A stretch of 64,000 nucleotides of DNA, taken from Carnegiea gigantea. Taxonomy: Eukaryota; Streptophyta; Magnoliopsida; Caryophyllales; Cactaceae. The notes under the pieces are model-generated. The model searched no databases. It saw nothing but the letters and a program-made list of their open reading frames with translations, and was not told the origin of the DNA. The stretch spans positions 1-64,000 of the forward strand of contig JAKOGI010002486.1 of the NCBI GenBank assembly GCA_029747015.1, given 5' to 3'. Positions 36,479 through 47,648 of the stretch are shown one piece after another. Each line of letters starts with the position of its first letter. The first letter of the stretch is position 1. A program made the translations under genes and the position numbers.

Positions 36479-39400
36479 CTTTTTTTTTTTTAAATTACAT
36501 TAGGGCATGCCATGAGCAAACTGCAATGTACAGGTTCAGGTATTCTTACATTTGAAATGCAATATCATTGGTGTTTACCTAAAGAAAGATAACGTGTCTT
36601 GAAATATCTAGAAAGAAAAATTTTTAAAAAGTTAAGTTTTGAAATAAATGCAGAAATCATTTTATTAAATTTTAGAGAGCATTCTTATGTGTGGTTTAGC
36701 CTAAGTAAGCTTAATTTCTTAGAAAGTAACAAAAAGAATTGATATTTTAAATTTTCATGGACAACTGAATTTAAAATTTTAAATACCTTAGTATAAGTAA
36801 TTTTAAGTTGATGATTGCAGATGATGAATTAAATTGAATGATATGGCACGATTTGAAAGTTAGGTGTCAGATTTCCAACATGTGATGATTTTGGTATTGG
36901 TTTTTACTAGTAAGTTTTTCCTCCGTTAAGAACAAAATTTGATGTCATTGTTACAGTCAGACCCTAAACATGCATAGGGACTGCTAAGTCTTCAGAAAAA
37001 TAGACTGTTTACAACTTCAATGACCCTTCATCTGATTCAAACTTGAATTCTCTAAGACATACAATATACTCACTTAAGAAACAATGTCTACTGGTTGAAT
37101 GGGCTTTTGTGTGAATTTAAGAGAGTTCTTAGACTGCCAAATTAGGCACACTAAAGCACATGCAGATAATCTTAGTGCCCTAGCTTTTAAGCCTTTGCCT
37201 TTTACTGTTTTGGAGAATTAATCCAATTATGTCCAAGTCCAGATTGAACCTTACACCTAACCACTTCAAGGCAGAACTCTAGACAGAGTGGCTGAAAGTA
37301 TAGCTGAAAAAGAAATGATTGCAGGCCTGCCCTGTATTCAAGCAAAGCCAACACTGCCCAAAAGGGATTTGTAAGACTGTTGCCAACTTAGTTTCAATTA
37401 CAAGTCCTTCACAAGTCTTTTACAAGTCTTTAACCAAGTTACAAAAGAATGCTTTGGCATTAAAAGTGCTTCAAAAATAGTTCTATGTTGTAATGTTATT
37501 CTGCCCCTTTGTCTTAAAAGTACATAGATCTTCCCTAATGTAAATGAATTATCATTTCCACAGCCATCAATTTGATGCGCATTAGCATTTTCACTCCTAG
37601 CCTGATGGAACTCACTTCATCTCTCTAAGCTTGATTAAGTTTGGCAAACCATAAAAAATTCCTACAGCCTAATTCAATTTCATGAACCACCCTTTTTAAG
37701 TAAGAGAAGTGTAGAATCCCAAAAAGTCTAAATCCCAAAAATCAGTAAGCCAAGGAGTTTCTTCCTTCCATCACAAGATAAAACCCATTAGACAAATGTT
37801 GTAGCTTTGCCAAAATGCTCAGCAATAGCTGACACATAGAACATGGCGGAATAGTTGATGACGAAGGCAATCCCAATTTAATTAAGGGGAAGGTCTACTT
37901 TGGTGAAACGAGTAGATTGCAAAATTTACTGTTGTTGAGTCTCACTAACTTCAGCAAAATATGGCCTAGATTTAGTATCATTAGCCTTCAATTCAAACAA
38001 GACATTTGCTCAAACTTTTCTAAAATACCAAGAATCTAACCTATAGCTTAGATATCTCCCTTAATGAAAAACAAAAGATCATAAGCAAATATTAGATGAG
38101 ATAAACAAAGTGTTTTGCGCTTAGCATCAAACTTCAGAATCTTCTAATTCGTACAGAGTCTACTCAGATACTCCATGCATAGGACAAAAAGATAGGGAGA
38201 TAAGGCACCGCCCGACCTTAAGCCCTTGTTTCTTTTAATCCAGCCCTCTTAGTAGCTATTAGTGACTGCTTAAAAGGAGGATAACGTGATAAAGAAATTT
38301 CAACCCCTCAAGCACACCCTAAACAAATTACCATTCAAGTGTATCATAAGCCTTTCGAATATCCACCTCAATCATTGTTTCAGGAGATATGTGTTTCCTA
38401 CTATACTTATGTAGCTCGTAATTCAAGAGGAAATTGTCCTCGATATGCCTCCCTTTAATAAAAGGACTCTACTCATGACCAACCATGCAGTTTTTATATA
38501 GTACTATACAACAAGTTATGGGTCAATGCATGTTGATGCACATATGAAGAGTTCTTAACTTTTAAACTCATGAGTGAAGAGTGTGAAATTATCTAACTTG
38601 AATTATTTACTTGACTTGAAGAACACCAACACAGCATGCCATATATCATTCCCAACGCAATACTAAGCTTGTTTTGAAAAACCTATAGTAGTAATGATTG
38701 GAGTACAGGGCTTTATGGTGAGGAATACTCCAAATAGTTTTTAATTTCAACCTTAGGTGGCATATATAGCAATTCAAACCCTTCTTTGTGAAAAAACACC
38801 CTTAAGAAAAGACATTAGTCTCAACATCAATTGTCGCAGCAGCAAGGCTTACAAGATTTTTATAAATACTAATAATCATGTCCTTCATTAGCTCACATTA
38901 GAAACAATTAATCCATTTTCATTAGTTAAGCTATGGATAATCTGCAAGCTTAGTGTTCAAACAAGAACAAAAATATTAATTACATGAGTCTCCAGCTTTA
39001 TGTGTTGCTGCTTGGACCTCTCCTGTAAGATAGATTTTTCGTTTCTTCTCAGCTTCATCAAGTTTGCAGCTAACTGTTTTTCAGTGGCCATGAAGTTCTC
39101 AAATCAGATGAAAATGTAGCGTCCCTAACATTACACTAGCTAATTAGATATCTGTTCAATCTTCTAGTGATGCCATAAGAAAAATCCTAATGAACCTATC
39201 CGCAATCAACTTTCAGGGAGTTCATCTCCTTATTGGCTTAAAAACATCAAGCAACCTGGAACATGTTTATCCCTTCCTATCTTCAAAATCTGCTTAAAGT
39301 TGTCATATGATGCCCACGTGTTTAGAAACTTAAAAGAGCTTTTCTAGAAAGTTAATTGCTCACTCAACATCACCTCCATCCTAGCATGTTTAGAAATGGC

Positions 39401-39504
39401 AGGTTTTACAAAATGAGCACTCAACTCAAAATTATAGCTAAAGCCAAATAGAATTGCATAATATTCTTTCAACTTTTAGCAAACCTAATCATCACCTTTC
39501 TACT

Positions 39505-39530
39505 CCCCCCCCCCCCCCCCCCCCGCCCCC
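39505..39530. repeat. Poly-C tract
   Basis: 26 bp of C with one G, inside the LINE relic. Confidence 0.95.
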
Positions 39531-39971
39531 AATATAATATGAACCAAAAGCAATAACATCATAAAGGCATTGTGATTAAATAAACTCAACAAGATTAGTA
39601 ATAGCAAAGCACAGTGACAGAGGCTAAGTTAAATATGAAACCACATTGAAATCTCTAGCTTAAAAGCAACTGAAGTAAACTCTGCATCTCTAAATATGCG
39701 ACCACATAGATATTGTAAACTATCCAAGATTATCTAATAAAATAGTATCTTACCATTCCAAAGAGTAACTCAACATTGTGTAAATTATCCTGAAGAGACT
39801 AACACCTCAACCTTGATAGAATCTCTCCAGATGAGTCCTTCAATTTCCATGGGAAGATGGTTGAAGAATAAAGAGTACCCCCTAAGATATATACTTATTT
39901 AACAATTTGCCAACCTTTTAGCACTTAAATGTAGTCTATAGAAGGCCAACAGAATCCCCTTTATTCTTCTA

Positions 39972-40195
39972 AGATGTTGGAGTATGAAAGTGGGTATTAT
40001 CCTATATTGATAAAATTCAAAGAATATGATAGTGGGTGTTGTCCCACATTAATGAAATTAAAGGGCTTGAGCATATATATAAGCTTGTCAGTTACTCCAC
40101 CCATTGCCAATTGGTTTTGGAATGGAATTTCATTTGAGCTTAATTATATGCATGACTCTTTGTTAATTGCACAATTTGATATATAAAATTTAACA
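39972..40195 (+). repeat. TGTTGGAGTATG repeat, copy 1
   Basis: A short repeat whose reverse complement is present at 48341-48520. Both contain a doubled AATATGAAAGTGGGT-type word, GGGCTTGAGCATATATA and GTTACTCCACCCATTG. The TGTTGG start and a TATATATAAG box suggest a small LTR or a non-autonomous element. It lies in the LINE relic. Confidence 0.6.
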
Positions 40196-40676
40196 CAAGA
40201 TATAGAACTAATCTCCATCTACTTAGTAGGGTCATTCATGCCCCGCACATTCCATCCAAAGATCTTGATATCATTGTTTATGAGCAAAGAAGTTTCTACC
40301 TACACTCTGTGATGTGTTTCTTCTCTTGCTTCCACTTAAGACTACTCGAGTAGCTCTAGCATTCTTTAAAACATCCAAGGAATATCTCAAGGCAATACTC
40401 TTGATTGAGAACATTTCTGAAAACAGCAGTGGCTGGTAATCATCCCTGCAACCTTAAAACAAGAGTTGTTAATAGATTTGTGAGATTTTAGAGTCACTGC
40501 GCTCATCTGCACTAGTTATAATCCAACTAGGTTTGAGTTGATTATCGTCTAGAGGAACCATCCCCAGTAATTAACAGAAGTCTTACCCTTTCATATCCAC
40601 CTGTTGCATGGCTTTTTGCATTCCTTTGCTTCATGCCCTAGGCCTTAGCATGTATGGCAACAGCATGAGACACATT

Positions 40677-40685
40677 CATATATAT

Positions 40686-40737
<52 letters not shown>

Positions 40738-40785
40738 CTATATATATATACATATCTATATATGTATATATACATATATATATAC

Positions 40786-40826
<41 letters not shown>

Positions 40827-40835
40827 TCTAATATG

Positions 40836-40866
<31 letters not shown>

Positions 40867-40954
40867 GTATATATTATATATGTATATATACATATTATAT
40901 ATGTATATACATATACATATATATTATCACATATACATATATATATATGATATA

Positions 40955-41002
<48 letters not shown>

Positions 41003-41028
41003 TATATTATAGTATATATATAGTACAT
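40677..41028. repeat. Long TA-rich microsatellite
   Basis: About 350 bp of TA with scattered TG, TC and TAA variants. The open frames in it are artefacts. Confidence 0.95.
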
Positions 41029-41175
41029 ATCCAATGAGAAGTGGGGGATTCAGTGAGAGGTGAGAAGTTTTTTTTTTGAGCCCTAGAATTAGTGATGGAT
41101 GGCTGGGATTAAGTGAGGGCAAATTAATGCAAATTAGTAATAAAAACTTCCCAAAAGCACACTCTCTCCTCCCTC

Positions 41176-41713
41176 TTGCAACGTGCAAACATCCATCACG
41201 TAACAGCCGCCTGCTCGCTCTCCGGCCACCATCGTCGCCTCGTCCTCCATCCCGGCGTCATCTCTGGCGTCCTCATCGCCGTCATCACTGATCACCCCCA
41301 CTCTCTCTCCTCCATCTGCAACGTGATTGCTAGCTCCCTCACGGCCACCCCTGCCATCCAGTCATCACCACCCGCCGCCGGCCGCCGGCCGAGCCTCCTC
41401 TGCGAAGGTGTTTATATTCCCATTCCCAAAGATGACGCCACCAACAACACCCCGAGATACCATCCCTCATCAAAACGGAACCTATTTTCTTTGATGATGA
41501 TGATCATTATCATCATGATGAGAGTATACTTAAAAAGAAGAAAACTAACCACCATAAGAACTTGGGTGTGATCAATGCTGAACCAGTTGCGTGGTTGGAT
41601 CCTGCCGGCCTTGTTCTTTGGAACTTCATCAGCACTACCTTGGGAGGCCAGAAAATCGAGTTGATCATCGAGAAATCGTTGGAGAAAACTGACATGGACG
41701 CTCATCATTTGGT
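41176..41713 (+). pseudogene. Unidentified gene or exon fragment
   Basis: GC-richer and more codon-like than its surroundings. The first part, from the ATG at 41176, reads as a Ser/Pro/His-rich leader. In a second frame, from about 41463, there is a coherent acidic/basic segment: IFFDDDDHYHHDES, KKKKTNHHKNLGVI, AEPVAWLDPAGLVLW and LGGQKIELIIEKSLEKTD. It ends at CATTTG followed by GTGAATG, a possible donor at 41713. The two frames disagree, so either there is an intron, a frameshift, or the first part is 5' UTR. I do not recognise the family. It could be the first exon of a host gene or a fragment captured by a transposon. Confidence 0.4.
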
Positions 41714-42077
41714 GAATGTTATTCTTGTTTAGCTATATTGTTATCCCTAATTGTTTGTTTCTCTACAACTGAATCCTGTCACCCTCAGATTTCACCCAAA
41801 TTTAAGTTTGCATTACGTCAGATCCTGTTCGTTTGTAACATAATATTATTACTAAACAAAATATCAATTCATTGGAAGACATAAATTGAAACTCTATATC
41901 TATGATTTTCTAATAACTTATCATTGGAAGACATAAAAAAATTATTTCTTAAATTTCCCTACATAGCAAAGTCTCCAGTGAAATAAATTCACATTTTTGA
42001 ATAGACATATTACAACAATAGTTTTCCAACCAAAAAACCAAAAGATCTTGTCTGTATAGAATAAATAATTTTGTTCA

Positions 42078-42330
42078 GCTCACTGGAAATGGGTATTAGC
42101 TTACCACAAATGTGCGTTGGCTCACCATGAATGTTTGTTAGCTCACCAAATATGAGTGTTAGCTCACTACATATACATATGAGCTCACCCAATACGTGTG
42201 TTAGCACACCAATATTATGTGTTAGCTCACTACACATACATATTGGCTCACCACGTACGTGAGATAGCTCACGAATATTATGTGTTAGCTCAGCAATAAT
42301 ATGTGATAGCTCATCACATTTGTAAGCTCA
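42078..42330 (-). repeat. 21-bp intronic array 1 (intron after E9)
   Basis: Plus-strand GCTCAC-type cores start at 42078, 42099 and every 21 bp to 42309 (twelve positions), then 42326. On the gene's sense strand the core is GTGAGC. The nearest core is 63 bp from the E9 donor border. Confidence 0.95.
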
Positions 42331-43279
42331 CCAGTTTTTTGTGTTGATGTATTATAGAGTAAATGATTCAGTGAACATTTGAACATACCACTAACAGATG
42401 GGTTTCTCCATATGTGGTTTTGTATGGAGCAGTGATGTGCATGTTGTCGATGATATCAAGCCTGTCCTCCTTCAAATTAAAGCAGAAGACGAGAAAGTGC
42501 TTCTTGTGACATACGGGGAAGAACACCTTGAAATTGGAGAATGATTAGTATTATACAATGTGAAGTTTTTATATAGAAATAAAATGTATCATATTATTGC
42601 TTACCAGATACAATATTTTTCCTGAGATCCATTTGTCACATCTCTAGAATTCTTTTTCAAGAATTGTTTCAAAATCAATGTACCTTGCCTCCACTGATTT
42701 TGCTGGATTTATCGAGGGGTCCAAGGTTGACTGAATGTTTGCAGTAGTACAATTAGTTGCTTGATTATGTGTATTTGTGCAAATGTAAAATAAGTATGTA
42801 CTTACCATTGCATCTACTGGTGTAAAAAATCTTCTTGGAGATCCTTCACTTCTCTTTCTCTCCAAATTGTTAAGGATAGCAGCCCAAACATTGATCACCT
42901 GGGCATCCATGTATTCTCGTAGACACATGGTAGACATGTGATAACAATATGCAACATATATGTCATTATCAAAGATTTTTTCACTGGTTCAGTGAGAAAA
43001 GTAAGAAAAAACAATGTAAGTTTATATTGATTTTATTTTAAGTGTTTTTAAGTGTCGTATGTGTCAGAGTTATGTGCTAACTTTGATTCAAGGTCCTATG
43101 ACGGATGGAATACATATTCAGCTACCATCCTCTCTTGGGCTAACAAATCCCCTGTAATCTTGGTTATTCTCTCCACAAAAGGAGAGCAGAGGGGCTCTAT
43201 CATTGGCCCTTCGTCTCTCCTCGGTTGATGTCTGGGCTTCTTGCTGTGCTCTTCTCCTTCATACATAATATGAGTAAGT

Positions 43280-43432
43280 ACTCACCAAAATAGTTGTTGA
43301 GCTCACTGAAATACTTGTTGTGCTCACTATCATATATGTTCTGCTCAGTAACACATGTGTTGTGGTCACCAAGTTATACTTTGTGCTCACTAATATATGT
43401 GTTTAGCTCACTAAATATGACATTGTGCTCAA
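43280..43432 (-). repeat. 21-bp intronic array 2 (intron E5-E6)
   Basis: Eight cores at 43280, 43301, 43322, 43343, 43364, 43385, 43406 and 43427, all exactly 21 bp apart. The nearest core is 44 bp from the E5 donor border at 43471. Confidence 0.95.
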
Positions 43433-44963
43433 TAAAACCATGATATTCTGATATAGTATAAAGAACTTACCATCAAGAATAGAATACGGCCATCGAAGTT
43501 TGAAACCCTCTTTTTGACAGATTCACATAATCTGTCAATGGTGTACTGACACCAATCAATTGATGCTATGTCCTCAACATGAGCCACATTCTTAGCAAAA
43601 TAGGGTGAGCAATGTACGTTCTCTGAACCATTGAAGAAGCATGATACCATGTACATTACAAAGTTTCTTTTGAATCTTTCCCCTATATCAGTCTGGCTGA
43701 GAATGTATTGTGGCATTTGGCTCAATTTAGGGGTCCCATCTTGCAGATTTCAGTCTTTTCTCCATGCATCAAGGACTTCATTGTATGTGGCATCTTTGGG
43801 CTTTTACCATAAAACTTCTCAACTTTCTTTCCACCAATGGGGAGTGCCAATGTGATATGGACATCCATTGGTGTAATCTTAATCCTTTTGTCTGGTGATA
43901 TGTACAAGGTGACTGAGTATGGATCAAATCTGTCCACTATCCATTTGCATAAATCCCCTGGTAGTTCTGTGACCTGTAAGTGGAGGAATCCTCCAAACCC
44001 CATATCTTGTATTGCCTTTGTCTGTACCTCATTGAAATGAGCAATCATGCCAACAAACCCTGATAGTGACATTCTTGATTGAAAGATCTTCTTGTGCTTT
44101 GTGTCCCCCTCTGCAGGCTTTGGCACTGATTGCACGGACTTGGGGCCTTCAATAGGTATTGCAACACTTTTTTGGACATGTTGTTTCTTCTTCAGAGATT
44201 TATGTTCTTTTTTATGCTTTGTAACTGAGAGCTGTGCACTCTTTACAGGAGGTTTAGGACTCTTTTTCACATCGTCCTTCTTCTGGGGTTGTGACTTAAC
44301 ACTCTTTTTTGCCCTCAGTTGCATTTTCTTTGGCCTGGACTTTGTTCCTTCTTTTATCTTCTTTATTCTCTTCACCAGTACTTCATCATCAGAGTCTGAT
44401 TCATCAACATATCCAGGGGAAGGCATTTATAAGTGGTGTCCTCCACCATGTCATCTGTTTCCTCAGAAGGTTGTTGATAACTGTCAGTAATTGTCTTGTC
44501 AAAGCTTTCTTGTGCTGTGTTTTTGCTGTGCATTGTTTTCCTTTTTTTCAGCATGAACTTTAGTCTCTTCCCTGCTGTTGTAGTGCCTGGTTGAGGTGCG
44601 TTTGCTGGTCTCTGTTGCTGTTGTCCTCCTCTTCTAGTGAGTAGGCTGTGATGGTTGTCCTCCCTCTTTCTGGTGTTTTTGTTTCTTCTCTGCTATGGGA
44701 GCTTCTGGCTGTTCATCTTCTGAAGCAGGTGGAGTACAAATATTTTTGTTTTTCCTCACTTCTTGTTTCAACCTTCTCTTAGTTGCAGTAGTACTTGTTG
44801 AACTTGTTTTCCTAGCATAGGTTGTCTGCATTGCGGTGGATAGGGTTTGTTGATGCTTTGGTTGAGCTGTGTTGGTTGCTTCTCCTGTAGTTGTACATGG
44901 TATATTGTATAAGTGAACAAGATGTATAAGTAAATAAATGTGTAATGTTTAATGTAATGTGTG

Positions 44964-45241
44964 CCTCAATATATATATTTCAGCTCACTAAAATAGAAGG
45001 TATGGTCACCAATGTTATAGGTCACCTCACTAAACATAGTTGTCTGCTCACAAGAACTATGTGTGAACTCACTAAACGTAGTTGTCTACTGAGTATAATT
45101 ATAGGTCAGCTCACTGAACATAGGTGTCTGCTCCGTACAATTGTAGGTCAGCTCACCAAATGTAGTTGTCTGCTCAGTGCATTTGCTTATCAGCTCACTA
45201 GACATTTGTATTGGCTCACCAACCCATATGTCAGGGCTCAC
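44964..45241 (-). repeat. 21-bp intronic array 3 (intron E4-E5)
   Basis: Twelve cores from 44983 to 45214 exactly 21 bp apart, plus 44964 and 45236 slightly off step. The nearest core is 46 bp from the E4 donor border at 45282. Confidence 0.95.
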
Positions 45242-45567
45242 TATTTGACAGGTATTAACATAGAATATAATGTATACATACCTTGGCCTGACTTGTGAGG
45301 AATATCATCTTGACTTGTTTGATTTGTTTTGTTTTGATCATTTGGGCTTCAATAAAAAAGGAAAAGATAATGTTAGTGCAGTGGACTACACTATGTTTGT
45401 TTTTTATGTATTTGAAGTGGTAATTACCTAACATTCACTTGCTCACTTGAGATGTCTCTTACAATGTTCATTATGATGTCTTGAGGGTTTGTGATTGACC
45501 CTTCTATCTTTGATCTATGTTATGAAATATTATTGAATATTATGTTAATATTACAGGAAATGTAATA

Positions 45568-46597
45568 GCACACTAGAATAAAAGGTACAGCTTAGTAACA
45601 GTTTAAGGTAGGGCACACTAGGATGTAAAGTAAAGCTCACTACATTATAAGAGAGAAGTCACAATAGGATGCATATGTTGTCATGGCTCACTATATTCAA
45701 GTCATAGCTCACTAAAATATATGGCACAACTCACTGGAGTATGCATATGTTGACAGGTACTAGCACATAATATACAGCTCACCAGATGTTTATCATGGCT
45801 CACTATATACAAGTATTGGCTCACTAAGCATGGCACACTAGGGTGTAAAGGACAGGTGACGATATTATAAGATAGATGTTAGTATAGGATGCATATGTTG
45901 ACAGGAACTATCATATTATTCATAGCTCACTACAGTATTGTTGTGGCTTACTATATTCAAGCCGTAGCTCACTAAAATATATGGCACAACTTACTAGAGC
46001 ATGCATATGTTGACAGGCACTAGCACATAATGTACAGCTCACCAGATATTTGTCATAGCTCACTATATACAAGCCTTGGCTCACTAAGTATGGCACACTA
46101 GGGTGCAAAGCATAGCTGACTATAGTATAAGACAGATGTTAGTATAGGGTGTATATGTTGACAGGAACTAGCATATTAGTCACAGCTCACTACAGTTTTG
46201 TCATCGCTCACTATATTCAAGCCATAGCTCACTAAAATATATGGCACAACTCACTGAAGCATGTATATGTTGACAGGCACTAACACTTAATGTACAACTC
46301 ACCAGATTTTTGTTATCGCTCACTACATACAAGCCTTAGCTCACTACATTATAACATAAGAATCACTATAGCAGACATATGTGTACAGGAACAACCACAT
46401 ACTTCACAGCTCACTAAAATGAAGATCTGGCTCACCACAATACAAGGTACAACTCACTATTAAATAGAATCCTAATAGTTGAGGTAAAAGTGTCTTTGAT
46501 GTATTAGTGAATATCAAGGTAAACGTGTTCATTGTAAATTTGCAGACAAAATCAAGAACAAGCACATACTGCTCACTAGTTATGCACGTTTGCTCAC
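45568..46597 (-). repeat. Intronic array 4 with 260-bp higher-order repeat (intron E2-E3)
   Basis: Same GTGAGC core, with many 21- and 22-bp steps. A larger unit repeats at exactly 260 bp: ACAGG-TACTA/CACTA at 45753, 46013 and 46273, and ACAGGAACTA at 45901 and 46161. The core nearest the E2 donor border (46637) starts at 46592; the next is at 46571, 21 bp away. Confidence 0.92.
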
Positions 46598-46919
46598 TAA
46601 CATTAGGTTTAAGAAGTTTTCAGGTTGTCAATATACCTCTTCTGAGGAGTGTTTGATGCATCAGTAGCAGATCTCTTCTTCGATACTGATGATTGTTAAG
46701 CTTCCATCTGCAAACATTTGAAAAATGCGATAATGAGTGTGCGATTTTGTTAAAACCTAGAATGCCAAATGAATTCATCGTTTCCTTTCGATCATGCCAA
46801 TAAATTTCGAATTTGCTAAAACTTACCTCAATTTTGTTTGCTTGCAATTTCAGTGGTGATTTTGTGAAGATTTCTTGAGAAAATCGATGAGCAAATGTAG
46901 CAGAATTTCTCCAATTGAA

Positions 46920-47640
46920 GCACGAAGTTGAGTGGGTTTTGGGAGAAAGAAAGTGAGGGAGGTTTTTGGGTCGTGGTGTTTTGAAGTTGCGGCAGTTACG
47001 AGCGTTTGTTTTTTTTTTTTTTAGGCGGCGGGTTATTCACTTTTTGCATGGGTGGGCAGTGGGTGGGCCCAGTTGCACAAATGCAATTGTACAACTGGGT
47101 AGACGGTATAATTGCTGATAAAAGTATAAAACTACTTAAACTTTAATATGTTGATTAAAAATAAAACTATGCTTTAAAAATTTAAAAAATAACAACAAAA
47201 AATAGAATATAGCTAAAAATTAGTTTTTGTTATTTAAAAAGTAGATAAAACGTTAATCAAATAAAAAAGAGAATATAGCTAAAAATTAGGTCCACATATA
47301 AAAGTCACATCTAATCAATTAAAAGATAGAACTTCTTCAACGGTGGGAGGGGACATTTGGTAAGAGGCTGCCACTGACCAATATTAATAACATAAATAGT
47401 TGATTGAAGTCGTTTCTTTTCATAATTATGCTTTTAATTCTAAAGAGAGAGTTTGCAAAACTTTTTATAATTATGAGTTTTTATTGGTAGGAATGGGCAG
47501 TGACATATACAGAACATTTTGAAAATACATAAATGACATTGGTTTTAGTAGGGGAGCACCATTTACAGATATAAATTATGAGTTTCAAAAATAATAGGTA
47601 TGTAATAAATTCTAACAACTTAAAGTGGGATACGGTACGC
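46920..47640. other. Intergenic gap between two divergent pseudogenes
   Basis: About 0.7 kb between the 5' end of the Ulp1-like pseudogene and the steroleosin pseudogene. It has a T-run (47010-47021), a hairpin (47068-47099) and otherwise AT-rich sequence. No gene. Confidence 0.65.
47068..47099. repeat. Perfect-type hairpin, CCCAGTTG arms
   Basis: Arms CCCAGTTGCACAA and TTGTACAACTGGG pair over 13 bp with one mismatch around a 6-base loop. It may be a transposon end or a chance stem; it is not a plant terminator. Confidence 0.6.
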
Positions 47641-47641
47641 T

Positions 47642-47648
47642 TATATAA
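47642..47648 (+). promoter_or_regulatory. Candidate TATA box of the steroleosin pseudogene
   Basis: TATATAA lies 46 bp before the ATG at 47694 and 73 bp before the ATG at 47721, a plausible distance for a short 5' UTR. The region is AT-rich, so chance is possible. Confidence 0.4.

Larger units (their letters stand above)
36479..40660 (-). mobile_element. L1-type LINE relic
   Basis: Minus strand, in family order: an ORF1-like CCHC knuckle, CHTC-stop-GLGHEAKEC (40660-40619), then the endonuclease start IFGWNVRGMNDPTK (about 40260-40220). Next is the endonuclease-RT linker, SILQERSKQQHIKLE (about 39050-39000), and RT with GRHIEDN and VDIRKAYDTLEW (38460-38330). Then SPYLFVLCMEYLSRL (about 38200-38165) and the catalytic box FAYDLL, where FADD is expected (about 38075). 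Near the C-terminus is LIWQSKN (about 37140). Stops and shifts are frequent. The T-run at 36479-36491 may be its poly(A) tail. A 220-bp repeat has inserted at 39972-40195. Confidence 0.8.
42389..46915 (-). pseudogene. Ulp1 (C48) peptidase-like gene, broken, with array-filled introns
   Basis: Reconstructed exons: E1 (46827 to about 46915, probably 5' UTR), E2 46637-46707, E3 45428-45514, E4 45282-45346, E5 43471-44884, E6 about 43096-43255, E7 42806-42983, E8 42605-42730, E9 42389-42526. Most borders show GT/AG. E5 holds a Lys-rich region and the plant domain usually placed before Ulp1 modules (FVGMIAHFNEVQTKAI, MGFGGFLHLQVTELPGDLC, GERFKRNFVMYM). E7 has EYMDAQVINVWAAILNNLE. E9 has HKKHFLVFCFNLKEDRLDII, the likely His and Asp of a SUMO protease. 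The exon with the catalytic Cys is absent. Breaks: TAA at codon 4 after the E2 ATG (46707), frameshifts within 44426-44650 and near 43737, TAG in E8 (about 42640). Such genes often travel in Mutator-like elements; no transposase was seen. Confidence 0.75.

Noticed and set aside
41412..41708. Minus-strand 98-codon frame
   Set aside because: The plus strand of the same stretch has the more protein-like reading; the minus frame includes a long Met/Ile run from ATCATC repeats.
44945..45298. Plus-strand 117-codon reading frame
   Set aside because: It is open only because array 3 has a 21-bp period. It is antisense to the exon-intron structure and shows no family features.
42078..46597. CRISPR array, because of regular repeats with variable parts
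   Set aside because: The constant core is only 6-8 bp, the period is 21 bp, the context is a plant gene's introns and there are no cas genes.
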